DNA from: Acanthornis magna
Taxonomy: Eukaryota; Chordata; Aves; Passeriformes; Acanthizidae
Length of the DNA stretch: 64,000 nucleotides
NCBI GenBank assembly: GCA_036785705.1
Contig: JAWUZG010000159.1
Location: 682,001-746,000 of the forward strand
Reading direction: 5' to 3'
The stretch's first letter is position 1; every line of letters starts with the position of its first letter. This document shows, piece after piece, positions 37,209 to 49,500 of this stretch. Under the pieces are notes generated by a model that saw nothing but the letters and a program-made list of their open reading frames with translations, was not told where the DNA came from and did not search any database. The translations under genes were made by a program, and so were the position numbers.

Positions 37209-39589
37209 TAACCAGTAAGACTGTCCAGCCATACAGAAATACTCATTTTTAATCAGACATGATAAACAGTAAACCATCAACATGTTTTTCCCACATGGAA
37301 ACCAGTGAAATCATGCGGACAGGGCAGAGTTGTGAGTTTCCACACTCCAGATACAAAAAATATGAAATGTGTTAGAAACTATAAATTTCTCTCATTTTTT
37401 AAAGATTGTATAAAAACCCGCAACATGTTCAACATTAAAAATCCTTAACCTAAAAAAATAGCACCAGGGAGAGTTAGAAACCTTTAAAACGTATTAAAAA
37501 GGAATTTCTGAGATCCCCCTCCCTTAACAACATTTTATAAACTCGTAATAAAAGGCAGCTCTTACAGGGAAAAACATTTCAAGGAAGACTTGTCTACTAC
37601 AATTCTCATCAAGTGAGCTTAATGCCAAGACAATTCTCATTCCTCTTTTATCTTTGTTTACTTTCTCCAAGTCCTTTTTTTCCCCTCATCTATTTGTTTT
37701 CCTTTTGATCAGATAGGAAAGGATGCAAGATCTGGAGTATAAGATCAGGGATGCCATGGAGTGGAGGGCACGTGTTCACCCAGTTTGGAAAAATCAAACC
37801 CATCTGACCAGGGGACAGCTGTCACCCTGAGCCCCTGCACTGGGTGGTTGTTCATGCCCAGGCCCCATGCTGGGCTCCAAACGGGGACTGCAAGGAGCTG
37901 GGATGAGGAATTAGTGTTGTGGCTACGGTCCAGCTGGACACAAGGATCACAGATTGGCGAGGGGTCCAAAACCAGCTGGTGCAGTGCTGGTGTTGCCAAG
38001 GCTTCCCAAACACCTCCAGCACGCACAGAGCCTACCCTGCCATCTTTGCAGTCCAGGGGCTGGTGACAAGAGGGTGCTACATGTCCCCAAGCACTTGTCA
38101 AGGACTGGAGGTGCCAGCAGTGATACGGACCAGCCTGCTTGGCTTTCTCCAGCGTTTTCTTAACTAAGGCATGAGGCTTGAACAAGTAACCAAGAATGAA
38201 CCCCCAAGGAGGTCTCTCTGAAGAGTAACCTCCAGGTTAAAACAGAAAAAAAAAGGCCTTTAAACTACCTGGGCTTCCTTTGCTGTCCATTCCCAAGCAC
38301 AGCCTCAGACTGGAGACCAAGAGGAGATGGTCCTCAGAGCTGGGATGGAAACTGCACACAAGGGTGGAAAATGGAGGCTGCCGTCCTCCACCACCAGGAC
38401 TGGGGTGCCAGAGAGGTAGAAGGAGCTGGGAGAGAAGCTCTTCCCAGTGATGCTATACAGGACCTCGCAAGACAGCAAGGCAGCCTGGCATCGATTGGAT
38501 GGAAGGTTGGCCCATGGTTTGAACCCGAATAATTTTGACAAGGTGCCCAAGGGCTCTTCCAGAGCCAGCTGACAGGTGAACAGCAGAGGTAGGGGAGGAC
38601 AGAGGGACCAAGGGGGAAGTTGTTTCAGTGCATTGAAATGTGCATTGGAATTCAGAATCCCCAGAGATGCCTGCTGGGACAGTAGCCCAGTGGCTACGGA
38701 AGACCTGGAAGAAATGGACACAGGCACCCCCACCTTCCTGGTGGCCACAGGCTCAGCACGCCCAGGACTTCATGGACAGCAGGATAATCACTCTGGCAAA
38801 GCTGGGGAGTAGAGGAGGGCAATCAAAAGACAGCACAGTGGTGGCTGCAAGAGCTCCCGGTTTGGGGGTACAGCCCCAGGAGTCCCCAGGGCACTGCCAG
38901 GCTGGGGCTGGGCACACAAGCACCAGCAGCATCCCACCTCTGTGCACGGGGATGCACAGGGAGATGGGAACACAGGGGAGGAGAGGTACAGCCCCTGCCT
39001 GCAGAACCCCAAAGCCCCCCAGCAGTGGCAGTGCTTTCCTGCCTTGCTGTCCCATTCCCCCTGCACACAGCATGGGATGGGCACAGGCAAGAGCAGTGCT
39101 GCACTCCTGGTCCTTGCACCCACGGGGATTAGGAGGGATTTTCCCTGGAAAAGAACACCCTGCCACCTGCGCTGCTTGGGTCCATAACATCCTAATGACA
39201 TTTGGGGGGCTGAGATTTGAGGGTGCCATTGACCACTACACTGTCCTTCCTGCTGACATACCACATTCATTTGGGAAATGGATGCTCCAAGAACATTTTC
39301 CTTTACAGACACTGGAGCCCAAATCCTCCCTGCTCCAGTTACTGTGTAAGCTTTCAAACCATTCAGCAGGATTTTAAAATGTAAGGAAAGGTTTTAGACA
39401 CTTTAAAAAGGAAGTAGTGAATATTTGTAAACTACAACCAAACATATAAAATAATATTTCTTTAGTTCTAGCTAGAAAGTAATTCTATCACCTCACAGTT
39501 CAGTTTCAGCTACATTCAGGTCTAGGAATCTCCACATTCTTATGTAATGCCTTAAAGCAGCAACAGACGTTAAAACAACAAAATTAAGT

Positions 39590-39672
39590 TTTATAAAAAA
39601 AAACAAAACAAAAAACCAAAAACCAAAAAAAGACCCCAAAAAAACAAAACAAACAAAAAAACAAATAAAGAT
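39590..39672. repeat. A-rich low-complexity tract
   Basis: Runs of A interrupted by single C or CC on the plus strand. In the DNMT3B transcript this would be a U-rich stretch with UUUG units. It closely resembles the A-rich tract at 63508-63590. Confidence 0.8.
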
Positions 39673-40179
39673 TTGGTTTCTGTATGATCCTGTGTTCAGT
39701 GTGTAACCTGAGCAGGGTCCCTTACACCTGCTGCTATGGTTTGGGGGTTTTTGGCAGTTGCTTCAAGAGGTTTTGTTTGTTTAGGAAAAGCATTAATTCA
39801 CTGTAGTTCAGGTTTGCCTGCAGCTCCCCAGCAGTTGCCCGCACCCTGGCTGCTCAGCAAGTGGTGACTTCCCAGCTCCAGGCTAAACTGGAATAGTTAA
39901 TGCTCTGGAGGAGTCTCATCAGTGATGCATAGAGATTCATGTGCTGGGTAATTAAAGCTTTGTCCATCATTTTCTACGTATCACTGTTAGTCCCTTTAAA
40001 AGAAGTTACCCTGCCAGGTTCTTTGGTTACAGACATTCCTCGGCTCTCCCGGTGCCGTCCCACGGCACATGGCTGGGGAGGGACGGGGCTGTGGCAGTCC
40101 GGTAGCCGCGCCCGTCCCTCTCCCGCCACAGCAGCGGTGCTGTGCATCTTTACCAGAGAGACGAGGGACGCTCCGCTTG

Positions 40180-43100
40180 CTATTCACAGGCAAAGTAATC
40201 CTTGAGCGGGGAGAAGAAGTGCCGGATGACAGGGACACTCCACGATCCCCCCAGCAGCTTCTGGCGAGCCCCACGGCTGATGTTGGAGACATCCGTGTAG
40301 GGGAGGGGGAAGCCAAAGATCCTGCGGAGCAGAGGCAGGAGAGGAGAGGGTGAGCGAGGCAGAGCAGGAGCGCGAGCTCCTTTCCCTGGGCAGCATGGCT
40401 CCGAGGCCACCCAAAAAGTGAGCATCCAGAGGCTCCTACAGGAAGGGGATTCAGCTCTCCAGCATGATCAGAGCCCCACACAGCCTGAGCAGTGTCACCA
40501 TTCTGGATGTGCCTGCCCACCATCCCCAGTGCCCCCCACCTGGTAGCTTTTTCTGGCAAGGCTCCTGGAAGAGTCCTGTGCCTGGGCATCCTGCCTGCTG
40601 CTGCTCAGCAGCACCTCTGCAAGCATTGCCCCGGGCTACTCCATGGAGCTAGGACTGAGTAGCTCTGGGTAGCTCTGAGTCATGGGCTGGGCACTTCCCT
40701 CACAATCAGATGAAAGTCCAAGAGCCATTTCACATGACAAAGGCTTGGAATTGTTATTTTACATTCAAATGCCTTTAGTTCTGTGTTAATTCCAACAAAT
40801 ACTGGCAATTTAAATATAAACAAGCAAAACTATTTAACTCCAGTCTTCTGTTTGCTGGCCAAAGCATCCACTGTGCAAAAACTTCAGGTTTTGTCACACG
40901 TACTTGGTGTGCAAGACTGCTTGTAATTGGATTTATCTACTCCCAGTCCTTCTGTTGTGGTTTGCCATGAATCCAGGGTGCTATGAGGTGTGAAATTTGG
41001 AGCAGGGTGCATTCATGCTTTGCCACAGCAGCTGCTGGCTGTAGTGTGAGCTCCCCCACATCACCACAGCCACAGCGGCCGCTCAGTTCCGCTCCAGAAA
41101 CCCACACCCATGGCACTGACCAGGGCACGGGGCTGCCATAGGGCAGTCCCACATCAGCCTGGGCCTTACCCCAAAGCCAGCCCACGTGTGCACCCCCAGC
41201 CAGACCCACCAGAGAGCAAACCCCATCACTCCTCCCTCCACCAACTTCACACAGGGCAGGGGATGCTGCTACACTTCTCCCCCGCAGTCTCATCACTGCT
41301 CATTAGTAAGCGCATTAATTATCATGTGCACATCACTGCAGGGAAGCTGCCCCGTGTGGGAGCTATGGCTTCTTGCTCCCAGGAGCTGGGCTTAGAGCCA
41401 GGGAGACAAAAAAACCCACACAGGCACTACACAACAAACCAAAACTACAGTGAGAGACTCAAGAGGACAGCAGACTGATTGATTACCTGTCCATCCCTGG
41501 GAGGTTGCCCCAAAAGTAACGAGCTCGGTGGGCAGCTGTTATCTTGATCGCGTTGATCATAACTGGGTTACACTGGGGGCCAAACAAACAAAATAGAAGT
41601 TAGAGGAAATGTTGGCTTGGTTGTCTCCTGCACGGATAGCCCTTCCCACTGGACTGCAGGGACTTAAAGTCTTCAGCAAATCCCCAATACAACACAGCCC
41701 CCACAAACCCTGTTTCACAACAGAGCACAGCCCGGGTGGCCACATGGGCTCGCAGGTCACAGCCACAGCCAACAGCTAATGATCATCACAAGGTGCTGGC
41801 TCCCCTGGGCCAGGATCAGGAATGTCAGCCTTCAGTGGTGATTTTACACCAGTGGTCCCTGCTGACCTACAACCTATCCCGGCTACCGCAGAGTTAAAAA
41901 CCCTTCCCAGTCCCTGACCCGCCTCTCCCTAGAAATAACAGGCATTGCTGGGAACAGATGCTTTTTGCAAGGCTGGCAAAACCCCTCCCCTGGAGGACTA
42001 GTGCTTGGGTTTGACCTGATGAAAGCCAGAGGGGAGGATCCAGAGCCAAGACTAAACTTGATTCCTTGGCATGTGCACCAGGCAGGGGCTTTTCCAGCAT
42101 CAGGGCCACAGGAAACCACAGCCAGACCCTCACACCCAGCACACCCTGCAAGTGTCACCTGCTCCAACGCCCTTCCCACAGCTGTCAGCAATCCCCACCT
42201 CCAGAAACCGGGAAATGTCCCTCTTGTCGTTGATCCTCATGGCCACCACGTTCTCAAACATCCAGAAGAAGGGCCGCTCCTCACCCGCCTTGGGACGGGC
42301 GTAGTTGAGCAGGTGGTAGAACTCGAAGAACAGCCTCCCGGTTCCTTCTGCATGGAAAAAGCCGAGCAGCAGGTTGGGACCAGCTGGGGCACAGGAGGTG
42401 TGGGGCTGGGGGGCCTGGCTGCCCTCCCCACCAAGATGGGTATGGAGATAGCCCATCACCAGCACAGCCTGGGGCTGAACCACTCCCCTGGGCTGTAAGG
42501 TGGCTCCGTGTCCCAGGAACATCCCAGGGCACACAGCCCAGCAGAGGCAAGGCAGCCTTACCAAACAGCGCCTTCCTGGTTGGATTGACGAGGGACAGGT
42601 CATCACAGGGGCTTCCACCGATTACCAGGTCAAAAGGACCCCACTCCTCAATCTACAGAGAACAGACAAACCAGACCATTAGGAGATGCAACAGAAGCGC
42701 ATCTCTCCTCTCCGATGGAGCAGGGGACAAGCCTGTCCCAGAGCCGGTGGGGTGAGACCCATGCCCCCATGGTGCCACATCCCTCAGGCTCCCACAGAAG
42801 CAGAGCTCACATTTCTCTTGGTGATGTTCCTGACATCATGCACATAGGTGATGTTGCCCTCAGGCCGCACGGCGCCTGCTGCGATGGGGTTCTCGCAGAT
42901 CTCTGAGGCAATGTACTTCTCCACTTGGATGCCCAAGTCCTTCAGCACTGTGTACCCTGCCAACGGACAGAGGTCTGAGGTGGCACTGCTCTCTTTAGCC
43001 TCCAAGTCTCCTTTGTCAGCACCGCTCGATGTGGCTGCTCCTGGATGTCCTAGGTGGGTGTAGTCAAACAGCACTTCATCAGGGTGAGCAAACTTTTTTT

Positions 43101-43568
43101 GACCCATTCTGGCAGGTTTGCTCCCAGAAATCAGAATGCCAGAGCTGAGTGAACCAGTTGCCCTCAGCACTTTAGAGTACAGGTTACCGGTGTCCCCACA
43201 GCTCTGGCTTCTCAGGGGAATCAGCCACCCAAGGTCACACTCGGCACAGCAAAACACCTCTGGGAGCAAAACTCCCATGCCCTCTCCTCCATCCCTCCCC
43301 TCCTCCACAGCTCTGTCCAGCAGGAAAGGGAGACTCTGCCCTCACCTCCTTCTGATGAAGATCTTGCTGCTTTCACCCCCTCCTCCCCACCAAGCTTTTA
43401 GAGACAGATTGGAGGCCATGGAACGATTCATCCCCAATCCCCAGTGCCACGAGCTTCCAGGCAGTGCTTCCCTCCTGCCTCACCTGTTGCCACCCCATCG
43501 AACAACGAGAGCACTCGAATTGGTCTCCTCTTCGCTGGAGGGACTGTGGGGTAGATTTTGGGTGCAGC
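40180..43568 (-). other. DNMT3B: DNMT3B catalytic-domain exons (six exons)
   Basis: Exons at 43568-43484 (motif I, RVLSLFDG), 42956-42811 ([10 protein letters not shown] to NITKRN), 42652-42562 (motif [11 protein letters not shown]), 42347-42199 (motif VI, FENVV), 41572-41487 (motif [19 protein letters not shown]) and 40321-40180 (motif X and C-terminus). Relative to the human sequence as I recall it, N652 is D581, G663 is A592 and H814 is P680. The RD-interface residues D683 and R689 and the FF-interface region are kept. Between the last two exons the target recognition exons should lie but do not appear. Confidence 0.93.
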
Positions 43569-46500
43569 CTGCAATGGAGAGAGCCATGAAGCCCCAGCCC
43601 TGGCAGTGCTGCATTGCCCCATGAGGCTCTGAAAGCAGCACATCCACCTCCAGGGGAGCATCTGCAGGGCCAAGAGTCCGGCACTCTTGGAGACCATGGA
43701 TGAACAAGACAGAGGCAGAAGGAAGAGGAATTCCAAGCTGCTTTCCCTGCCCTCAGTGACCCTCTTCCGCCACATCCCAGCACACTGGGCTACCTGCCCA
43801 CAGCCCTTACGTATTCCTGTTCCTTGTCACTGGTGAAGAAGTCCTGCAAGCGGGAGTTCCAGTCTGGCCGACGCTGCAGCACGCCGTGGCTCTGCTGGGG
43901 CTGGCACATGTAGCAGTTCCAGGGCTCCTGCTCTTTTACTTTGGCCGACGTCCCTCGCCCCACCAGCACATCCAGACAGTCCACACAGAAGCACCTGTCC
44001 AAACCACAACACCTCGTGCTTGTCACCCCAGCAACCCCTCTGGGTAACCCCACCTTCTGGTGCCATGCACCAGAGCCCCCACCATTTTACAGGATACTTT
44101 TCCAGGCAGGATCCTGTTTTTTAGGGCTGCTAACACAAGCTGGTGACCAAATCATGGGTAAACCTCCTGCCAACCTCCACAGGGCTTATTCAGTAGGGAC
44201 AGGTTGGCTGCACTGGGACGTGCTGCATGGCAGCCAGCTGGGGAGAGAAGCACAGCCCCTGCCCCAGCTCATGGAGGACCCTGCTTCCTGTAGCTCCCTG
44301 GGAATGACGCCAGGGCCTCAGCCCCAGGAGCAGAGATGTGGGGCTCACCTGCAGCAGCTGCTGTTGCTGCAGAGCAGCAGCTTCTTGCCCGCACTGCAGA
44401 CGGTGCAGTAGGACTGGTACCCATCTTCATCATACATGTAGAAGTACTCCAGGAATCTATCCTAGCAAAAGGACATCCAGGAGGAGAGAAGGACAGAGGA
44501 TCAGGAGCCGTGCTCACAGTGGGGAACACAGCTTTGCGCCATTCCCAGTACACACTGAAAGCTCGGAGATGCACATCTTTGGTGTTTCAGGTGGTGAGAA
44601 CATGCCAAGGAACAGTCCCGTGGGGGATACAGCATGGTCAGAACCTGGCACAGCCACCCCCTGTCCCAGCAGCACTGGCTGGACCCCAGACCCATCCTTC
44701 ATCCAGCCCCAGGCTCCCGCTCAGCCCCAGCACGGCAGAACTTACCCTGCATATCTGGCAGAGGCCCCCCTTGAACAGAGGGTGGAAGGTGGCCGGGTTC
44801 CTCTTCCCACAGGACAAACAGCTGTCTGTGGGACAGAGAGAGCTGCATTCACCCAGGGCAGGGACCCCTTACACCCCACCACGAGCTGCAGGGGCTGGAG
44901 CCTCCCCTTGAACTGTGTCTGGATAAAGCCTGCCCTCAGAACTGCATCCAAATGGGGCCTGCTCTTAGAACTGCGTACAGACGAGGCTGTGACTCCCCGT
45001 GGAGGATCTGCACAGCACCCTGTCCCCCTCCACACCCTGCAGTCGCAGCATTTTCCTCCCTCCTACGTGGTGCAGTTGAAAAGGGATCTACGACACTTGC
45101 TGAGCACTGTCAGCCAGCACCCTCATCACCCCGCACCTCTTCCCAAGAGAGACAGGGCCAGCAATTACCTTCCAGCTTCCCGCTGTTGTTCGTAGCTTCG
45201 GAAACCATTCGTTCTTTATAAAATTTAAAAGAAAGAAAAAAGAAAAAAAATATTTATCATTCCTTATGTAACAAACTCTAAATGCACTCTGCTTAGAGGT
45301 GCCTTATTTCTTGCATTAGAACTGCTCCAGCTTTGCTGAGAGATTTTGGTGCAAAACCCACATCCTTTCACTGATGGAGATGCCAGAGCTCAGCGTAGCA
45401 GCACATGGTCATGGTCCAGGCTGAGGCACTAGTGGGGCCCAGCCCCATGTCCTGCAGTTGGGTCTGCTGGTATCTTGTAAGGCACAAGTGAGCACCACGG
45501 GACCACACAAAAGCTTTTGCCTTCAGGAACCAAGCTCATGGTCCCTGGGGAGAGCCAAGCCCCTTTCCAGAATGGTCTCCCAGTGCTCTCAGGGTGCACA
45601 GCCCAGGCCAAGCCACTCCCCAGCTCTCTGTTGGTTACCTCGGGTCTGGTCCTCTTCCACACGTGGCTCCTTGCCGTTGCTGCAGGGGTAGGTCTTCAGC
45701 CTCTTGGTGGGGGGACACTGTTCAAGGGACACCACCTCCTCTGTCCCATTCCTCAGCACCCCATTCTCTGCAAGGAAAAAGCAGATCCCTAAGGAAAAGA
45801 CTCCAGGGCACGTGGAGACATCTGCCAGGTCCCACCCCAGCCACAGCAGGACCTTTCCTGGCCACCCAGGTCCCCCCGCATGGCACAAGGCTCGGCCAGG
45901 TCCGATTTCCACGGGGTAAGGGCTTGGAGGGTGCTTTTCTCCAGCTTTTTGCAATGTCGCTGTGGGGGACCCAGGGCCACCTTGGGACCAGACTGGCATG
46001 GCCACAGCACAGGGTGAGCAGGCTCAGCCTGGGACAGCCCCCAGTGGCCACTACCCCTGCCAGCCCCCACCCAGCTGATGCCACCACCTCACCTGAGCCT
46101 TTGGGTGGCCGCAGTCCCTTGAGCCCCAGGGGTTTGAAGCCAGTGATTGCCCAGTCGATCATGGGCTTCAGCTGCTCCTCCAGCGACTCCCTGGGGCCAG
46201 TTGTAAACGTTTTCCCTGACCGGCTCCGGGCAACCTGATGAGGATGGACAGCAGGGGACAGGCTGACAGGGTGGTCTCTGTCTGAGGAGCAGCCACAGCC
46301 TGCCAGGGCCACAGTCCCAGGCCCCCTCCCCACCCACCACACACACACATGTGCAGGGCTTGGCTGCCCCAGGACAGCAGCAGCTGACAGATTGCCACTC
46401 TGGGTGTGCCCTTGGCCGTGCTCTGGTGCCTCCATCCCTGCAATGAGCCCATCTGTCCTCCACCAGCCCCAATGGAGTAAGGAGCAGGGACAGCCCAGCC

Positions 46501-49500
46501 CCAGCTCTTGCCCAGATTCTGCTCCCTGGCAAGCAACAGGAAGAAAAAGCAGAAGAGATGCCTGTGGGTCTGCAGCCCCATATGCCAACGTGTGATGCAT
46601 CCCTGGGATGGGGACTGAATTCACGGATGCTCAGCACCAGCAGAGACTCCAAAGGGCACTGGGCACTGACTCAGGACACCTCTGGCCAGCCTGGCACTGC
46701 CCTGCTGCCATGATGCTGCTGCATCCGAGCCCTTGCAGGGAGCCTGGTCTGGGGCTCAGGAGCAGTGAAATCCTGGAGCAGCAGCATTTACCCCTAAACC
46801 CTCAGGATAAGCAGAGTTTGGCCCCACACCTGCACTTAGAAATAATCTCAGCAGAGAAAGGAGGGGTTTCCTGCATCACATCCCACTGCCCCCCAGCTGG
46901 TTCAGCTGGCACCTCACCTATCCACCCACCCACCACCCCTGGTGCTTACCTCCAGGGCATGATAAATGGCACGGCGATAGGACACCAGCTTGTTGAACGT
47001 GGAGGAATTGAAATGCTGCCTAAAAGCCATCAGTCCCACCAGTTTGTCTGCAGAAACCTGGGAGAGAGCACCAAGAGCTCACCAGTGAGATGGGAATGCC
47101 CTGCTTGGCCATATCCCCCCAGCACTGTGGTCCCTGGCTCCAGCACTGTGGCCACACGAGGAAGCCCCGTGGCAGCTTTGCCAAGAGTGGCAGCGTGACA
47201 GTGTGACAAGGACGGGTGGGTTGCACCCTCTGCCGGCACTGCTGGCGTGACACCAGCTCGGCATTTCCTCCCTCCTGCCTGCAGCACGGGAGGGGAGGGA
47301 TATCCTCACTGGATGTTAAGGAAAGGTTCATGGTCGGGCACCGGAATAGGCTTCCCAGGGAAGTGGTTACGGCACCAGCCTGCCAGAGGCAAGGAGTGTT
47401 TGGACAATGCTCTTGGGCACATGGTGGGATTTTGGGGCTGTCCTGTGCAGGGAAGGAGTGTGACTCAATGATCCTCGTGGGTCCCTTCTAACTCAGGATA
47501 CTCTGATTCTGTGAGGGTGATGGGGCTCTGAGGGGACATCCCTCACCAGGTTGGGGGTGATGGGGACAGCCCTGGAGCATGGACAAGACCCTGTGAAGTG
47601 GCCAGGCAGGTGTCCCCATTTCTGGATGCTGTCATGAACCTACAGTGGTCAGTCACAGACATCAGAGCCATGAGAACCTACCAGGGCCTGGCTATGCTGA
47701 ACACTGGGAGGGAGGCTGGGTAGGGTGCAGGAGCTCACACACCCCACAGGCAGCTCCAGGAGTGGGGCAGAAGCCTGCAGAGGAGGGGGTTCTGGGCTAG
47801 GAGGCAGGCTTACCTCGGAGAACTTTCCATCTCCAAACCACTGCACCCACCGCATGCCCGAGACCGCCTGGCGCTTGGCTGCGGCTTTGTGGGAGACGAC
47901 GATTGCAGGCCACCAGGAAAATCCTTTGATCTTTCCCCAGACTAGCTCCCCAATTCCAAATTCCTTCCCATCCTGAAAGCAGAAGAAGACAATAGATCAG
48001 GCAAAAGCACAAACTCCCCATTTTACCTGGGCAGTTGTGCAGGAGGGCCCTGGAGCACAGGGGACAGCCCTGGTGTGTCGCCACATGTGGACCTCTGTGC
48101 AGTGATCTACAAAAGATGCACCCCCTCCCTCAAGCACAGGGCCAAGCCTTCCCCAGCAATGCTGGATCCCAGCCCTGCTCCATGCTGAAGCTTGGTGGGG
48201 AGGCCTGTGTGTGCCAGCCTCACGCTGAGCCCGTGCCTGGCACACGGCGTGGTGCGTGCTCCGTCCTGCACAGCCCTCCTGGCGCCTGGCCCCGTGCGTG
48301 TCCACTCCTGCCTGCCCTCCCAGGGTCCCTGCAAAGGCCAGGGAGCTTTGCACCAAGGCTGTTCCCTGGGTGCCCTGAGCAGATGAGGATCCTCCTTGCC
48401 ACAGAGCAGCCCCTTCACAGGGCTCACAGCTCAGCTTGTGGCTGCACCCCAGGGACAAGACACCCACCCAGCCTCCTCTTGTTCCCACTGGGGAGAGCAG
48501 GAAATGGGGCAGAGCAAAGACAGAGAGAAGAAAAAGAAGAGCCAAGAATTTTGGTGTGACCCTTCGCAAGCCATGCTGGGTGCTGTGCACAGCAAGGCAC
48601 CGCACACAGAGCAAAGTCACCTCTCTGCCTGCAGAGCCCTCCTTCCCAGCTTTGTTCTGCAATTAGGTACTTAATTATGCAGCAGGATGCAATTGCCCAA
48701 TTCCTGCAAGTCTGGGGCCCTGCCCTGCGGCCCGCAGGCACCGAATCTCGCTCTGCAGCCCCAGCAGCTTCGTTTCTCTCCAGCATCCCCGACAGAAATG
48801 TTTTCTGCACATGCAACTGCCTGTCTCAGCAGGGCACGGCACACGCCACGCGCATGCGTGTCTCGCCAAGCCCACGTGTGGCACCAGTGGCAGCTTGGCG
48901 GGGCTGGTCCCCAAAGCATCCAGGCCTGATGGGATGGAGACAGCCCAGCACCACCACACCCCAGGCACCCAGGGAAGGGTGAGCAGGAGGAACAGCACTG
49001 AGGTTTCCAGGTCGTTTTGGGACAAGCCACAGAGGTTCATCGTTCACCCGTCCTGGGCACAGGAGCAGAGCTCAGCTCCTCCGTACCTGGTATTCCAGTG
49101 CCATGCCCATGTCTCTGCTCTCTGACTCCTCAGCCCCCAGCTCAGCAGAGCCGTTCTGCCCCTCCTGGGAGCTGCTGCCAGAGAGTGTGCTGCTGCTCCG
49201 GGATGAGTCCTGAGAGTCCTCCTCCGTAAGGTCGATGGTCACTGGTGTGGACACGGCTGAGCGACGCCTGGAGCTCTGCATGGGGGAGGGAGAGGAGTGT
49301 CAGTGCAGCAGGGAGAGGGGAAGGGGGAGCAGAGACCTGCCCCACATCGCCCACCAGCCCCACATCACCCACCAGCCCTGCAGTCAGGATTGGAGAGAGG
49401 GAGCCAGGGAGTGAGGGCACCACTGCAGCCATGAATAGAGAGGAGAGCCCTTAACGGGGGCATCTGCAGGACAACTGCTCTGCTTTTACTTGCCAGACCC

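Larger units (their letters stand above)
37190..40179 (-). other. DNMT3B: DNMT3B 3'UTR
   Basis: The UTR follows the TAG stop at 40180-40182. The only canonical AATAAA on the minus strand between the stop and the MAPRE1 promoter is at 37203-37208, with an ATTAAA at 37248-37253. This predicts a roughly 3.0 kb 3'UTR that ends less than 1 kb from the MAPRE1 start. The UTR includes a T-rich tract in the transcript sense (39590-39672). A short unseen polyadenylation site cannot be excluded. Confidence 0.6.

Noticed and set aside
36352..37252. Five or more overlapping 220-300-codon frames on both strands
   Set aside because: All run through the 23-24-bp minisatellite, whose units contain no stops. 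Unit length alternates, so no constant peptide repeat is kept.
40861..40920. Minus-strand CDKT-like peptide considered as a relic of DNMT3B exon 21
   Set aside because: Only three residues resemble the NDKL segment; the frame hits a stop at once and no flanking acceptor or donor fits.
42040..42100. Minus-strand WCTCQGIK frame considered as a displaced exon 22
   Set aside because: It lies before, not after, the motif VIII exon. Only an eight-base match is shared with the expected sequence and no donor of the right phase follows.
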